Below, in pieces: positions 8,533 through 20,233 of a DNA stretch of 64,000 nucleotides. Each line of letters starts with the position of its first letter. The first letter of the stretch is position 1. A model generated the notes under the pieces. That model saw only the letters and a program-made list of their open reading frames with translations. It made no database searches and was not told where the DNA came from. Source of the stretch: Burkholderia sp. GAS332 (GTDB taxonomy: Bacteria; Pseudomonadota; Gammaproteobacteria; Burkholderiales; Burkholderiaceae); the NCBI GenBank assembly GCA_900142905.1, contig FSRV01000002.1:310001-374000 (forward strand), in the 5' to 3' direction. The translations under genes were made by a program, and so were the position numbers.

Positions 8533-10722
8533 TTAGAATTGCAAAGTAGCGCTAGCGACGGCCGTGCGTGTCGGCGAAGGTGCGACATAGTAGCCCCATG
8601 CAGTCGTCCAGTATCGACGGTTGAAGAGATTGTTGATCCCCGCCCGGAACGTCACATCCTTACCGGCAATTTTCGTCTCATACCTGCCGCTCAGATCGTA
8701 AGTGACATAAGCCGGCACGAACTGCGAATTAGCCGCATCGACCGCCTGGTTGCCGACGTACTTGCCGCCGAACGCCAGCGTCAGCGGACGCAGGTAAGAC
8801 GGGTTGTATTCGACACGGCCGGTGACGGTGAAACGCGGCGCCCCATACACGCGCTTGCCCTCGACGCTTGGATCGTCCACATCGACCGCTTTCGTGTCGA
8901 GCCACATCACGCCGCCCATCACGCGCCATTCGCTCGTCACCGCAAGCCAGCCGCTTGCATCGACGCCGGTATAGCGCTTCGTACCGTCCTGCACGAAGAT
9001 GTTGGCGGAGTTCGTATAGTTGTAGCCCTGATCGACGCGGAACAGCGCAAGATTGGCGCCCCACTTGCTGTGGTCCGTCTTGAAGCCGATTTCGTACTGC
9101 TTGCTCTTCAGCGGGCCGAACGTGGCCGGGTAGTTGAGGTTGGTGTTCGATGCCGCGCCACCTTGTTCCAACGACTCGACATAACTCGCATACACCGTCG
9201 AGTACGGATCGGTCTTGAACATCAGCGCAAAGGTCGGCGTGACCGGGTCGGCGCTGTATTGCGACGTCACGGCACTCGACGGGGCGTACACGTGTTGTTG
9301 GTATTGCGTGTAACGCACGCCGACCAACGCGGACAGGCGCGACGTGAACTGCACCGTATCGCTCGCGTACACGGCGGCCTGTGTGGTGCGCTGCTGACGA
9401 TACAACTGCGAGCCGATGCTGACTTCATCGTTGGTCAACAGTGTGCTGTTGTACAGATTGCCGTTGCCGAGGAAGTAGCCGTTATTCCAGCCGTAGCTGT
9501 CGCTGTACTCGCTGGTTTGCGTCTCGAAACCCGCGCCGATTACGACGTCGTGCTTGATGCTGCCGGTGTTGAATTTGCCCTGCACCATCGCGTCGACGTT
9601 CTGGTAGAAGTAACGCGTCATCGCCGCATAGAGCGTGTTCGAGTAGTTGCCGGCGTTGTCGGTGACAAACAGGAAACTGTCCGAATTGGTGCGATTCTCC
9701 TTCGCAAAGCGGTATTTCACGCTCGCATGCCAGTTCTCGGAGAGGCGGTAATCAAGCCCCGTACCGAACGAGGCCATTTCGGTCTGGTAGTAATTCTGCG
9801 GTTGCGTCAGCGCATGGGTGACAGTGCTTGCGTCGGGAATGCCGAGGCCGCTGCCGAACATCAGGCCGAATAGCGTGCCGTTGGTTTTGCGCTTCTGATA
9901 GAACGCGTCGGCGCTAAAGGTCAGGTCCGGCGTAATACGGAAGTCGAACGCAAGCGAGGCCACCTGGCGGCGCAGATGACCGTGGTCTTCAGCGGTATTA
10001 CCGTCTTCGTTGACGAGATTCAGGCGGTAGCCGAAGCGGTTGTCGTTGCCGAAGCGGCCGCCCAGATCGACCGCCTCGCTGAACACACCGGCCGACTTGT
10101 AGCCGATCGAAATGCTGCGGTACGGGTCGTCGGTCGGGCGCTTCAGCACATAGTTGACGATGCCGCCCGGCGAACCGAAGCCGTACATGAAGCCGGACAG
10201 GCCCTTGAGCAATTCGACCTGCTCGAACGGTTCGAGCGAGAGATCGGTGTCCCACGAGGGGAAGGTCTGGCCATCCACCTTGATGCTGTTCAGCGTGTCG
10301 ATCGGCATGCCGCGCACGGTGAACATGGCGTTTTCGCTGATCCCGTTTTCGCTGATGGCCGATACCGCCGGGTCGTACTTGAACAGATCGTTGGCGGTTG
10401 CCGCCATCAAGTCCTGCGCCTCGTCGCTCGTCACCACGTGCGTCGAAAAAGGCGTGTCCACAGCCTTGCGCGAACCCAGCGCACCAGCGCTGACGGTGTC
10501 AGCCTGCGCCACGGCCGTGTCTTTCGTTGCCGACACGCTCAACGCGGGCAGGGTGGTGGCCGCGTCGCTTGCCGCGACCTGCGCCCATCCCGAGGATGAC
10601 AGCGTGGACAACGATAAGCCGACGCTGACGAAGAGCCCCGCACTGAGTAAGGACGGCGTACGGCGTTGGCCGCGCATCAACGCTGGGCGCGCCGGGCGTC
10701 CCGCGACAAATGAATTCTGCAT
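8533..10722 (-). CDS. TonB-dependent siderophore receptor
   Basis: From ATG 10722 the protein is 729 residues, typical for the family. It has an N-terminal signal region ending near SSGWAQ, a TonB-box-like LPALSVSA, a plug domain with VRGMPIDTLNSIKVDGQ and VELLKGLSGFMYGFGSPGG, then a 22-strand barrel ending in a terminal Phe (ASATLQF). It imports a ferric siderophore across the outer membrane. There is no STN signalling domain before the plug. The frame remains open to a GTG at 10827, but that codon abuts a Fur-box-like sequence, so a downstream start is more likely; ATG at 10677 is another candidate. Convergent with LysR across a terminator. Confidence 0.9.
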   Translation of the reverse strand: MQNSFVAGRPARPALMRGQRRTPSLLSAGLFVSVGLSLSTLSSSGWAQVAASDAATTLPALSVSATKDTAVAQADTVSAGALGSRKAVDTPFSTHVVTSDEAQDLMAATANDLFKYDPAVSAISENGISENAMFTVRGMPIDTLNSIKVDGQTFPSWDTDLSLEPFEQVELLKGLSGFMYGFGSPGGIVNYVLKRPTDDPYRSISIGYKSAGVFSEAVDLGGRFGNDNRFGYRLNLVNEDGNTAEDHGHLRRQVASLAFDFRITPDLTFSADAFYQKRKTNGTLFGLMFGSGLGIPDASTVTHALTQPQNYYQTEMASFGTGLDYRLSENWHASVKYRFAKENRTNSDSFLFVTDNAGNYSNTLYAAMTRYFYQNVDAMVQGKFNTGSIKHDVVIGAGFETQTSEYSDSYGWNNGYFLGNGNLYNSTLLTNDEVSIGSQLYRQQRTTQAAVYASDTVQFTSRLSALVGVRYTQYQQHVYAPSSAVTSQYSADPVTPTFALMFKTDPYSTVYASYVESLEQGGAASNTNLNYPATFGPLKSKQYEIGFKTDHSKWGANLALFRVDQGYNYTNSANIFVQDGTKRYTGVDASGWLAVTSEWRVMGGVMWLDTKAVDVDDPSVEGKRVYGAPRFTVTGRVEYNPSYLRPLTLAFGGKYVGNQAVDAANSQFVPAYVTYDLSGRYETKIAGKDVTFRAGINNLFNRRYWTTAWGYYVAPSPTRTAVASATLQF

Positions 10723-10828
10723 GTTGTTTGAATTAGGCAGCGCGACGCCACCGCGCACCAAAAATGTGCGGCACGGCATCGTTCGAGCGTGGTTGTTAAA
10801 CGGATAGTGCAAACGTGTAGCGTGCACG

Positions 10829-10853
10829 AATGATAATGCATCTGATTCGCATT
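10829..10853. promoter_or_regulatory. Fur-box-like operator upstream of the siderophore receptor
   Basis: On the + strand the sequence runs AATGATAATGCATCTGATTC then GCATT, with repeated NATNAT hexamers typical of Fur boxes. It lies just over 100 bp upstream of the preferred receptor start. Confidence 0.6.
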
Positions 10854-10882
10854 AACAAATTATTCTGCATGGCAAGTCATCT

Positions 10883-13357
<2,475 letters not shown>

Positions 13358-13438
13358 TGGTCTGAATGAGGTGCTGAATGACGTACTGAGGCTGTTGCTC
13401 AAGCTACCGAAGCATGCACTGAAGTAAGCAGCAAACAA

Positions 13439-13475
13439 GACGATGGCGCTCCTCAGGAGCGCCATCGTCGTTTTT
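13439..13475 (+). terminator. Strong Rho-independent terminator of icd
   Basis: GACGATGGCGCTCCT (13439-13453) and AGGAGCGCCATCGTC (13455-13469) can pair over the full 15 bp apart from the apical loop, followed by GTTTTT. Confidence 0.9.
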
Positions 13476-13506
13476 ACGCTTACGTGTGTGGCGGTCATAC
13501 CTGCCC

Positions 13507-13734
13507 TCACACGTGAACGATTTCCCACTCGCTGAGTTTTTCCGGAATTTCGAGCGTCGACGTGTCGATTTCGGACAGCTGCGGGCAGGTCAAGCCGCGC
13601 GCGAGGTCGTCACAGGCCTGTTGCGGGCTGGAAAATTCTCCGAGCGTTGCGTTGCCGTAGGTTGCTTCCCAACCATCCTGACCCGGCATGATGTAGAACG
13701 CGCCTTGCGTTGAGCCGAAGCGAAAGCCTTCCAT
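13507..13734 (-). CDS. Small hypothetical protein, 75 residues
   Basis: I do not recognise a named family. The ATG at 13734 is preceded by CTGGGAG seven bases away, a good ribosome site, and so is preferred to an upstream in-frame start at 13755. The protein is acidic and compact (starts MEGFRFGSTQGAFYIMPGQ, ends EKLSEWEIVHV) with no signal peptide or membrane segment. It looks like a real single-domain cytoplasmic protein. It is convergent with icd across the icd terminator and transcribed from the AT-rich gap on its right. Confidence 0.65.
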   Translation of the reverse strand: MEGFRFGSTQGAFYIMPGQDGWEATYGNATLGEFSSPQQACDDLARGLTCPQLSEIDTSTLEIPEKLSEWEIVHV

Positions 13735-14143
13735 TTTTAGTCTCCCAGTTGCCAATTAAAAACTGCGATGCCGTGGCGGCTTCAGCTAGGGGCGGGGGAC
13801 TGACTGCGACTGCGTTTTCGTCCCGTCTTTCGCTGCACCCTTTTCGCTGCGTCCTCTGAACCGTCGGCTCTTGTAAAAGAGTCTACGTCAGCGAGTCCTG
13901 GCGCAAGGGCTTGTTAGACGGTTCGTTCGATCAAAAATTATCATTTAAAAATAAAGGCTTATAAGCTTCATTTTACGATGTGCAACGTGGGGCGACATTG
14001 CGAAATGGCGGATTTGTGCCACGCAACACGATTTTTTACGAAGCAAGGGGCCGTTCCACATCGTGAAATTTTGGCGTTCTGGCCAGATAGTGGGGCGTCA
14101 TGGCTTCGTGGTGCAGCGAAAACGTCACGCGTGAGCGCTTCGT
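13735..14143. other. 409-bp intergenic region, AT-rich core
   Basis: No supported gene. Positions 13928-13980 are markedly AT-rich for this genome and hold the palindrome GCTTATAAGC (13957-13966). The leftward promoter of the 75-residue gene is expected here. An open frame beginning at 13978 on the + strand overlaps the hydrolase end and has no ribosome site, so it is not called. Confidence 0.4.
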
Positions 14144-14950
14144 TCAGGGAAGAACCCGCTTCAGAAAGTCGAGCAGCACGCGGTTGAACTCCTTCGGCCT
14201 TTGCAGCGGGGCGAAGTGGCTTACGCCAGGCAGGAGCGTCAACGCCGCGCCGGGAATACTGCGGGCAAGGTAGTCGGCGTGTTCCGGCTTGATGAATTCG
14301 TCGTGCTCGCTTTGGACGATTGCAACCGGCACGCGGATCCCGGCCAGATCGTGCGCGGAATAGTTGGGCTGGGTCCTCATCATTTCGCTGACCGCGCCGA
14401 CAAACGCATCGAAGTCATCGGGCGTGGCCGAGCGTTGCGCGTAGTCTTTGGCATGCCTCGCGAAGCAGCGATCGATCACCGGCGTCGGCACGAATGGCTT
14501 GGCGCCGGTCGGGTCCATATTGCAGCCGAAGAAAAACACGCCCGCCACGCGCTCCGGGAACTGGCGGCCCAGCACCAAGGCGACGCAGGCGCCGTCGCTC
14601 CATCCCACCATCGCGGCCCGGTCGAGTTGCAGCGTGTCCATCACGGCCAGCACGTCGGAGGCCATCAACTCGTACCTATAGGGGCGCGCATCGCGGGTGC
14701 TGCGGCCATGGCCGCGGCTGTCGATCACTACCACGCGATGCCCCGAGCCGACCAGCGCCGGGACCTGAAAGCCCCAATTGCCGCTGTGCCCCAGCCCGCC
14801 GTGCAACAGAATCACCGGCGTGCCCGTCCCATAGGACGCGTACCAGATTCGCGCCCCTTCGTGCTCGACGTAGCCTTCGTCGTTCGAGACTGGCAGCGCG
14901 GCCGCGCCATGGGCTTCGAAGTGGGTGAGGTCGTCGTCGTGGAATTCCAT
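14144..14950 (-). CDS. Alpha/beta-fold hydrolase
   Basis: A 268-residue protein from ATG 14950, chosen because AGGAAGGAACC precedes it; the frame continues to 14995 without such a signal. It has the oxyanion motif LLHGGLGHSGNW, nucleophile elbow MVGWSDGACVAL (Ser), an acid in IVQSEHDEFIKPEHADYL and the catalytic His in LPGVSHFAPLQRP. The family includes esterases, C-C hydrolases and lactonases, and the substrate is not evident. It is the last gene of a minus-strand set with an MFS carrier, an NDP-forming acyl-CoA synthetase and an acyl-CoA dehydrogenase, so it may open a lactone or ester in the same pathway. Confidence 0.85.
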   Translation of the reverse strand: MEFHDDDLTHFEAHGAAALPVSNDEGYVEHEGARIWYASYGTGTPVILLHGGLGHSGNWGFQVPALVGSGHRVVVIDSRGHGRSTRDARPYRYELMASDVLAVMDTLQLDRAAMVGWSDGACVALVLGRQFPERVAGVFFFGCNMDPTGAKPFVPTPVIDRCFARHAKDYAQRSATPDDFDAFVGAVSEMMRTQPNYSAHDLAGIRVPVAIVQSEHDEFIKPEHADYLARSIPGAALTLLPGVSHFAPLQRPKEFNRVLLDFLKRVLP

Positions 14951-15075
14951 GAGCGGTTCCTTCCTGGTGAACTCAACAGCGCAAGGATCCGTCAAGTTGC
15001 CTGCAGCGCCACCAGAAAATCAACAAAGCTACGAATTTTCGCCCTCGGACGGCGGGTGGGCAGTATCAGCGCCTC

Positions 15076-16470
15076 TCAATGATTCGTCTGGCCCAGCCCA
15101 TGCTGCGCCGGCACATTCGCATTGCCACCGGCCGCAGCATTCGACACGCTTTTCCCCGGTGCCGGAAACACCACCAGCATCAACACGACGCCGGCCAGCA
15201 GCACCACGGCCAATCCAATCAACCCATATTGCGCGCTGCCGGTCTGCGTCTTGACCCAGCCGACGAACGCCGGACTCACGAAGCCACCGGTGCCGCCGAG
15301 ACTGGTGATCATCGCGATGCCGCCCGCCGCCGACGAGCGCGGCAGGAAGGTCTGCGGAATCGTCCAGAAGACGACAAACGAGCCGTACGACGCAGCCGCC
15401 GCCAGCGCCAGCAACCCAACGCCGAGCGCGACGTTATGACCGGCGGCCGGCAGCAGCGCGAACGCCAGCGCGGTCACGCAAGCGCTCGCCGCGACGTGCC
15501 AGCGCCGCTCCATCGTCCGGTCGGAACTGGCGCCCACCACATAGGTGCCGAGCGCAGCCGCAATGAAGACGAGCGCCGACAACAAGCCCACGTCCAGCAC
15601 GTTGGCGACGCCCAGGTCGCGGATGATGGTCGGCGCCCAGAAGCCGATCGCGTTGAACGGCATCATCACCGCGAAATAGACGAGCGCCGCGAAGTACACG
15701 CGCGGGTTGGCAAGCGCGCCGCGCAGTCCGTCGAGATGACCGGTTTGCTTGGTCTTCTCATCGGCGGCGAGTTCACGCGACACCAGCGCTTTCTCGCGCT
15801 CGTCGAGCCAGCTCACGTCTTCCGGCTTGTCGCCGAGCGTGAGGAACGCGATGATCCCGAGCGTCACAGCAGGCACGCCTTCCAGAAGGAACAGCCATTG
15901 CCAGCCCGGCAAGCCGCCGACGCCCGCGAGCCGCGTCATGATGAACCCGGACATCGGTCCGCCGATAATTCCCGCCACCGCGGTCGCCATCATCAGAAAT
16001 GCGGTCACGCGTGCGCGCCGCGCGCCGGGAAACCAGCAGCTCAGATAGTAGATGATGCCTGGGAAGAAACCCGCTTCGGTCACGCCGAGCAGGAAGCGCA
16101 TCGCGTAGAACTGCGTCGGCGTGCGCACGAACATCATCAGACTCGACACCAGCCCCCAAGCGAACATGATGCGCAACAGCGTGCGGCGTGCGCCGACGCG
16201 CTGCATCCACAGATTGCTCGGGACTTCGAACAGCACGTAGCCGATGAAGAAAAGCCCCGCGCCCAAGCCGTAAGTCGACTCCGAGAAGCCGAGGTCGTGC
16301 ATGAATTGCAGCTTGGCGAAGGCGATGTTGACGCGGTCGATATAGCTGATCACGTAGCAGAGAAACAGCAACGGAATCAGTCGGAAAAAGATCTTGCGGT
16401 AAGTGCGTTCGACTTCGGTGGGTGTGAGGTCGCCCGTGGTCGAGGTGTCTGAATGCGAATAGCCGTGCAT
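15076..16470 (-). CDS. MFS transporter, anion:cation symporter (ACS) family
   Basis: A 464-residue carrier from ATG 16470 (an upstream in-frame start at 16572 lacks membrane-family sequence). ACS features include VISYIDRVNIAFAKLQFM, LFEVPSNLWMQRVGARRTLL, TEAGFFPGIIYYLSCWFP and GWQWLFLLEGVPAV. Members import organic anions such as tartrate, glucarate, phthalate or hydroxylated aromatic acids. Placement 132 bp after the acyl-CoA synthetase gene suggests it imports the acid activated by that enzyme. Confidence 0.88.
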   Translation of the reverse strand: MHGYSHSDTSTTGDLTPTEVERTYRKIFFRLIPLLFLCYVISYIDRVNIAFAKLQFMHDLGFSESTYGLGAGLFFIGYVLFEVPSNLWMQRVGARRTLLRIMFAWGLVSSLMMFVRTPTQFYAMRFLLGVTEAGFFPGIIYYLSCWFPGARRARVTAFLMMATAVAGIIGGPMSGFIMTRLAGVGGLPGWQWLFLLEGVPAVTLGIIAFLTLGDKPEDVSWLDEREKALVSRELAADEKTKQTGHLDGLRGALANPRVYFAALVYFAVMMPFNAIGFWAPTIIRDLGVANVLDVGLLSALVFIAAALGTYVVGASSDRTMERRWHVAASACVTALAFALLPAAGHNVALGVGLLALAAAASYGSFVVFWTIPQTFLPRSSAAGGIAMITSLGGTGGFVSPAFVGWVKTQTGSAQYGLIGLAVVLLAGVVLMLVVFPAPGKSVSNAAAGGNANVPAQHGLGQTNH

Positions 16471-16602
16471 GATGGTCTCGCGAAGAATGCCAACTGCGGT
16501 GGGTGTCGCCGCGCGTGTTGCAGTTTTAGCGCGATGTTTAGCACTGCATGTAGCGCGGCGAATCAGCGACACCCGGTCTCAAAGCGGCCTGGCACCGCGT
16601 CA

Positions 16603-18873
16603 CTATCCGTCCACGACGGCCGGTGCGCAATGCTCGCTTTCGTGCATATCGGCGGCGGGAACGACAACATCGACACCATCGACGGCGTCGGCCGCGCGCG
16701 GCATGCAGCGCGCCAACGCGTCGCCGGCCCGCACGCCCTTGCCCGCGGGCAGCACGAAAAGCGGATTGATATCCAGTTCCTTCAGGCTGGCCTGCTGGTC
16801 GAGCGCCATCGCGGAGAGCGCAACGATCGTTTCGACCAGCGCTTCGATATCACCAGGCGGTTTGCCGCGCGCACCGTCGAGCATCGCGAAGGCGCGCAGT
16901 TCGCGGATCATCGCGTGGGCCTCGGCGTGCGAAACCGGCGCGAGCCGGAACGCCACATCCTTCAGCACTTCGGCATAGATCCCCCCGAGACCGCACATCA
17001 CAGCCGGTCCGAACGACGCATCGTTTTCGATGCCGACGATCATCTCGATCGCGTCGCGGATCTCTTCCTGCACCAGCACACCGTCGATTCGCGCATGGGG
17101 GACCTGGCGATGCGCGTTCGCGACGATTTCGTCGAAGGCGCTGGCGAGCGTCGCTTCATCGCGGATGCCGACCCGCACGGCGCCAGCTTCCGTTTTATGC
17201 GGAATGTCGGGCGACTGCACCTTGATCACGAGTGGAAAGCCGATCTTTCGCGCGATGGCGCATGCTTCGTCGCGGTTGTGCGCGAGCTCGCTCCTGGGCG
17301 TCTCGATGCCGTAATCGCGCAGCAACGCCTGCGACGCGTGTTCGGTCAGGTCGCCCTGACTGACATCCAGCAGAGAGCGAGCTTGCTCGACATCGTATTG
17401 CGCTCGTGCAAGCGGTTCGGCACAGCGTGCCGCTGCACGTGCCCGCCGCGCTTGCGCATAGTCCGACAACGCCGCGAACGCGCGTCCGCAACGCACGGGC
17501 GTCGCATACAGCGGCACGCCATGCGTTTCGATCATCGCGTAGGCGTCGGCGGCCATGTCGCGGCGCGCGTTCCAGGCGAGCATCATCGGCTTGGTCGTGG
17601 CTGCGTAGACGCGTACGATCGCCTCGGCCATCGCGCGTGCCACTTCTCCGCTCGCCGCGGCTGCCATGATGGCGATGGCGTCGATGTTCGGATCGTCGGC
17701 GATGATCTGCAGTGCGTCGGCAAAAATCTTCGGCTCGGCGAGGATGCCCGCGGTGAGGTCGATTGGATTGTTCAAGGAGGCGAACGCGGGCACGATCGGT
17801 TTGAGCTGCTCAAGCGTCGCTGCCGACAACGCGGGCACAGACATGCCACGTTCAGCACAGGCATCGGTGATCAGAATACCGGCGCCACCCGAGAGCGTGA
17901 CGACCGCGATCCGGTTGCCGTTCGGCAAACGTTGGGCTTCGAACGCCTTGGCGTAGTCGCCGAGGTCCGCGACATCGGTGACGTCGATCACGCCGGTCTG
18001 GCGGAAAGCCGTGCGATACAGCGCGGATGCGCCGCCCAGATTCGCCGTGTGCGACGCGGCTGCTTTGGCGCCGTCGGCGGTGTTGCCGACTTTCCACGCG
18101 AGCAGCGGTTTGCCGGCGTCGAGCGCGCGGTTGGCGACGTCGACGAGACGCCGCGCATCCTTCAAGCCTTCGATATAGGCGGCGATCAGCGACGTTTGCG
18201 GGTCTGCGATACAGGCATCGACCAGATCGAGCAGGCTGACGTCGGCCTCGTTGCCGGTGGTGATGAAATGCCGTAAGCCGATGCCGAGCTCGTCGGCCAT
18301 CAGCAGAAGGGCGCAGCCAAAACCCCCGCTTTGCGAAATCAGCGACAAGCCGCCGCGCCGGTAGTCGACCCCGAACGGTGCGCCGAATCCGGCGTAGACG
18401 CTGGCGCCTGTGCTGACGAATCCCTGGCAGTTCGGACCGATCACGCGGATGCCGAAAGCCTTCGCGACTTCCGCGCATTCGCGCTGCAACGCGGCGCCGG
18501 CTTCGCCCGCTTCAGCGAAGCCGGAGCTGTAGACGATCGCGAAGCCGATACCTTTTTCGCCGCATTGGCGCAGCATGTCGGGCACGCGCCGCGCCGCGAC
18601 GAGGATCAGCGCGAGATCGGGCGTAGCAGGCAAGGCGGCGATGCTGGCATGGCACGCTACGCCGTCGATCTCTGCATACTTCGGATTCACCGGATACAGC
18701 GCGCCCTGATACCCGTGCTGCATGAGAAAGCGCATGGGCTGGCCGCTGATCGACTTCGGATCGTTTGAAGCGCCGATGATCGCGATCGAACGCGGATCGA
18801 CGAGCCGTTCGATGTCGAGCGTGTTTGCGCCGCGCGTGGCGGTGTTCGTGGTGGTGTTCATGACCATGCTCAT
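16603..18873 (-). CDS. NDP-forming acyl-CoA synthetase (acetate-CoA ligase, ADP-forming-like fusion)
   Basis: A 756-residue fusion of the two subunits found separately in archaeal enzymes. A CoA-binding domain (about 20-150, SIAIIGASNDPKSISGQPM), a succinyl-CoA-ligase-like domain (about 160-300) with phospho-His motif AASHTANLGGASALYRTAF, a second ligase domain, and a C-terminal ATP-grasp domain (about 515-735) with SPDIPHKTEAGAV are present. Family members convert a carboxylic acid, CoA and ATP to acyl-CoA, ADP and phosphate; homologues act on acetate, pimelate, ferulate and others. Its ATG overlaps the acyl-CoA dehydrogenase stop (ATGA at 18870-18873), so the two are coupled and probably act in sequence. 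Confidence 0.88.
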   Translation of the reverse strand: MSMVMNTTTNTATRGANTLDIERLVDPRSIAIIGASNDPKSISGQPMRFLMQHGYQGALYPVNPKYAEIDGVACHASIAALPATPDLALILVAARRVPDMLRQCGEKGIGFAIVYSSGFAEAGEAGAALQRECAEVAKAFGIRVIGPNCQGFVSTGASVYAGFGAPFGVDYRRGGLSLISQSGGFGCALLLMADELGIGLRHFITTGNEADVSLLDLVDACIADPQTSLIAAYIEGLKDARRLVDVANRALDAGKPLLAWKVGNTADGAKAAASHTANLGGASALYRTAFRQTGVIDVTDVADLGDYAKAFEAQRLPNGNRIAVVTLSGGAGILITDACAERGMSVPALSAATLEQLKPIVPAFASLNNPIDLTAGILAEPKIFADALQIIADDPNIDAIAIMAAAASGEVARAMAEAIVRVYAATTKPMMLAWNARRDMAADAYAMIETHGVPLYATPVRCGRAFAALSDYAQARRARAAARCAEPLARAQYDVEQARSLLDVSQGDLTEHASQALLRDYGIETPRSELAHNRDEACAIARKIGFPLVIKVQSPDIPHKTEAGAVRVGIRDEATLASAFDEIVANAHRQVPHARIDGVLVQEEIRDAIEMIVGIENDASFGPAVMCGLGGIYAEVLKDVAFRLAPVSHAEAHAMIRELRAFAMLDGARGKPPGDIEALVETIVALSAMALDQQASLKELDINPLFVLPAGKGVRAGDALARCMPRAADAVDGVDVVVPAADMHESEHCAPAVVDG

Positions 18874-20090
18874 GCTGCACGCGCAGCGTCGGCTTGAACG
18901 CTGTCCTTCTCGCTGTTCTTCAGTCCCGCCTGATCCCGTTCAGCCGCGCGTCGCAGTGTGATCTTCGCGATGTTCAACTGATGAATCTGCGTGGTGCCTT
19001 CATAGATGCGGAAGGCGCGCACATCGCGGTAGAACCGCTCGACCGCATTGCCCGCAAGATAGCCGCGTCCGCCGAGCATCTGGACCGCACGATCCGCGAC
19101 GCGTCCGCACATTTCCGAGGCGAACAGCTTGCACATCGACGCTTCCAGCGCGACGTCCTCACCCGCATCGCGTTTGCGCGCGGTTTCGAGAATCATCGAG
19201 CGCGCGGCGAAGATTTCGGTCTGGCATTCGGCGATCAGGGCCTGCACGAGTTGGAACTCGGCCACCGGCTTGCCGAACTGCTCGCGCTTCGAGGTGTAGG
19301 CAACGGCTTCTTCAAGCATCCGCATGGCCGGGCCGGTGCACAGCGCGGCGAGGTGAATGCGCTGCTTGTTCAACACTTTCATCGCGGTACGGAAGCCTTG
19401 ACCTTCGACGCCACCGATCAGATTGGCCGCAGGCACGCGGCACGCGTTGAACACCACGTCACCGACCGGCGAACCGGCCTGGCCCATCTTGTCGTAAGGC
19501 GCGCTGGTGGAGAGACCTGGCATGCCGCGTTCGACGAGAAAGGCGGAAATGCCACCGGCGCCGGGCGTGTCAGGATCGGTGCGGGCCATCACCGTGAACA
19601 GGTCCGCGATCGGCGCGTTGGTGATGAAGCACTTACTGCCGTCGAGGATGTAGTGATCGCCGTCGCGCCGCGCGGTGGTGCGCAACGCGGTGGCGTCCGA
19701 GCCGGCGTCCGCTTCGGTTAGCGCGAACGCGCCGGTCAGTTCGCCCGAGGCGAGACGTGGCAGATAGCGCTGCTTCTGCGCGTCGGTGCCGTCGGCGACG
19801 AGCGCTTCCGAGCCGATGCCGGTATTGGTGCCGACCCGCGCGCGGAATGCCACCGAGGCTTGCGAGAGCTCGAATGCGCCGCGTACGAGTTGCTCCGTCG
19901 ACAGTCCTGCGCCGCCGAAATCGCGGGGAATGCTCCAGCCGAAATAACCGAGTTCGCGCATGCGTTCGACGAGATCCGCCGGTACGGCATCCGCTTTCTC
20001 GATCTCGTTTTCGCGCGGCATCGCTTCTTCGCGAACGAAGCGTGCGACGTCGGCGAGCATCGAGTCGAAATGCGAGGGGGTCTTGGTCAT
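18870..20090 (-). CDS. Acyl-CoA dehydrogenase
   Basis: A 406-residue FAD flavoenzyme. ATG 20090 is preferred because GGAGAC lies six bases before it; an upstream in-frame ATG at 20105 has no such signal. Family signatures are FALTEADAGSDATALRTTA, DGSKCFITNAP, AVAYTSKREQFGKPV and RIYEGTTQIHQLNIAK, the last containing the canonical catalytic Glu. It would introduce a 2,3 double bond in an acyl-CoA, passing electrons to ETF. It is the first gene of a minus-strand operon and lies divergent from an IclR regulator. Confidence 0.9.
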   Translation of the reverse strand: MTKTPSHFDSMLADVARFVREEAMPRENEIEKADAVPADLVERMRELGYFGWSIPRDFGGAGLSTEQLVRGAFELSQASVAFRARVGTNTGIGSEALVADGTDAQKQRYLPRLASGELTGAFALTEADAGSDATALRTTARRDGDHYILDGSKCFITNAPIADLFTVMARTDPDTPGAGGISAFLVERGMPGLSTSAPYDKMGQAGSPVGDVVFNACRVPAANLIGGVEGQGFRTAMKVLNKQRIHLAALCTGPAMRMLEEAVAYTSKREQFGKPVAEFQLVQALIAECQTEIFAARSMILETARKRDAGEDVALEASMCKLFASEMCGRVADRAVQMLGGRGYLAGNAVERFYRDVRAFRIYEGTTQIHQLNIAKITLRRAAERDQAGLKNSEKDSVQADAARAA

Positions 20091-20164
20091 GCTTGTCTCC
20101 GTCATGTGAGTCGATTTATGACTTCACTATCGAAGATTTACAGGCAGTCGGCACGATTTGTTCG

Positions 20165-20181
20165 ACTCTGCAGAACAGAGT
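20165..20181. promoter_or_regulatory. Inverted repeat, candidate IclR operator
   Basis: ACTCTG (20165-20170), a 5-bp spacer and CAGAGT (20176-20181) form a perfect 6-bp-arm repeat in the 143-bp divergent region between acyl-CoA dehydrogenase and IclR genes. Confidence 0.5.
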
Positions 20182-20233
20182 TTGGATATGCTGAACAGGA
20201 GGCGCAAAATTGGCTATCTGAACGGAGACGATC

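Noticed and set aside
8539..9873. 444-codon + strand frame opposite the TonB receptor
   Set aside because: Antisense shadow; the minus-strand frame carries plug and barrel motifs and a terminal Phe.
13978..14187. Possible 69-residue + strand gene in the gap after the 75-residue gene
   Set aside because: No ribosome site, overlaps the end of the convergent hydrolase gene, and no recognisable sequence.
16453..18276. 607-codon + strand frame opposite the acyl-CoA synthetase
   Set aside because: Antisense shadow of a gene with CoA-binding, phospho-His and ATP-grasp motifs.
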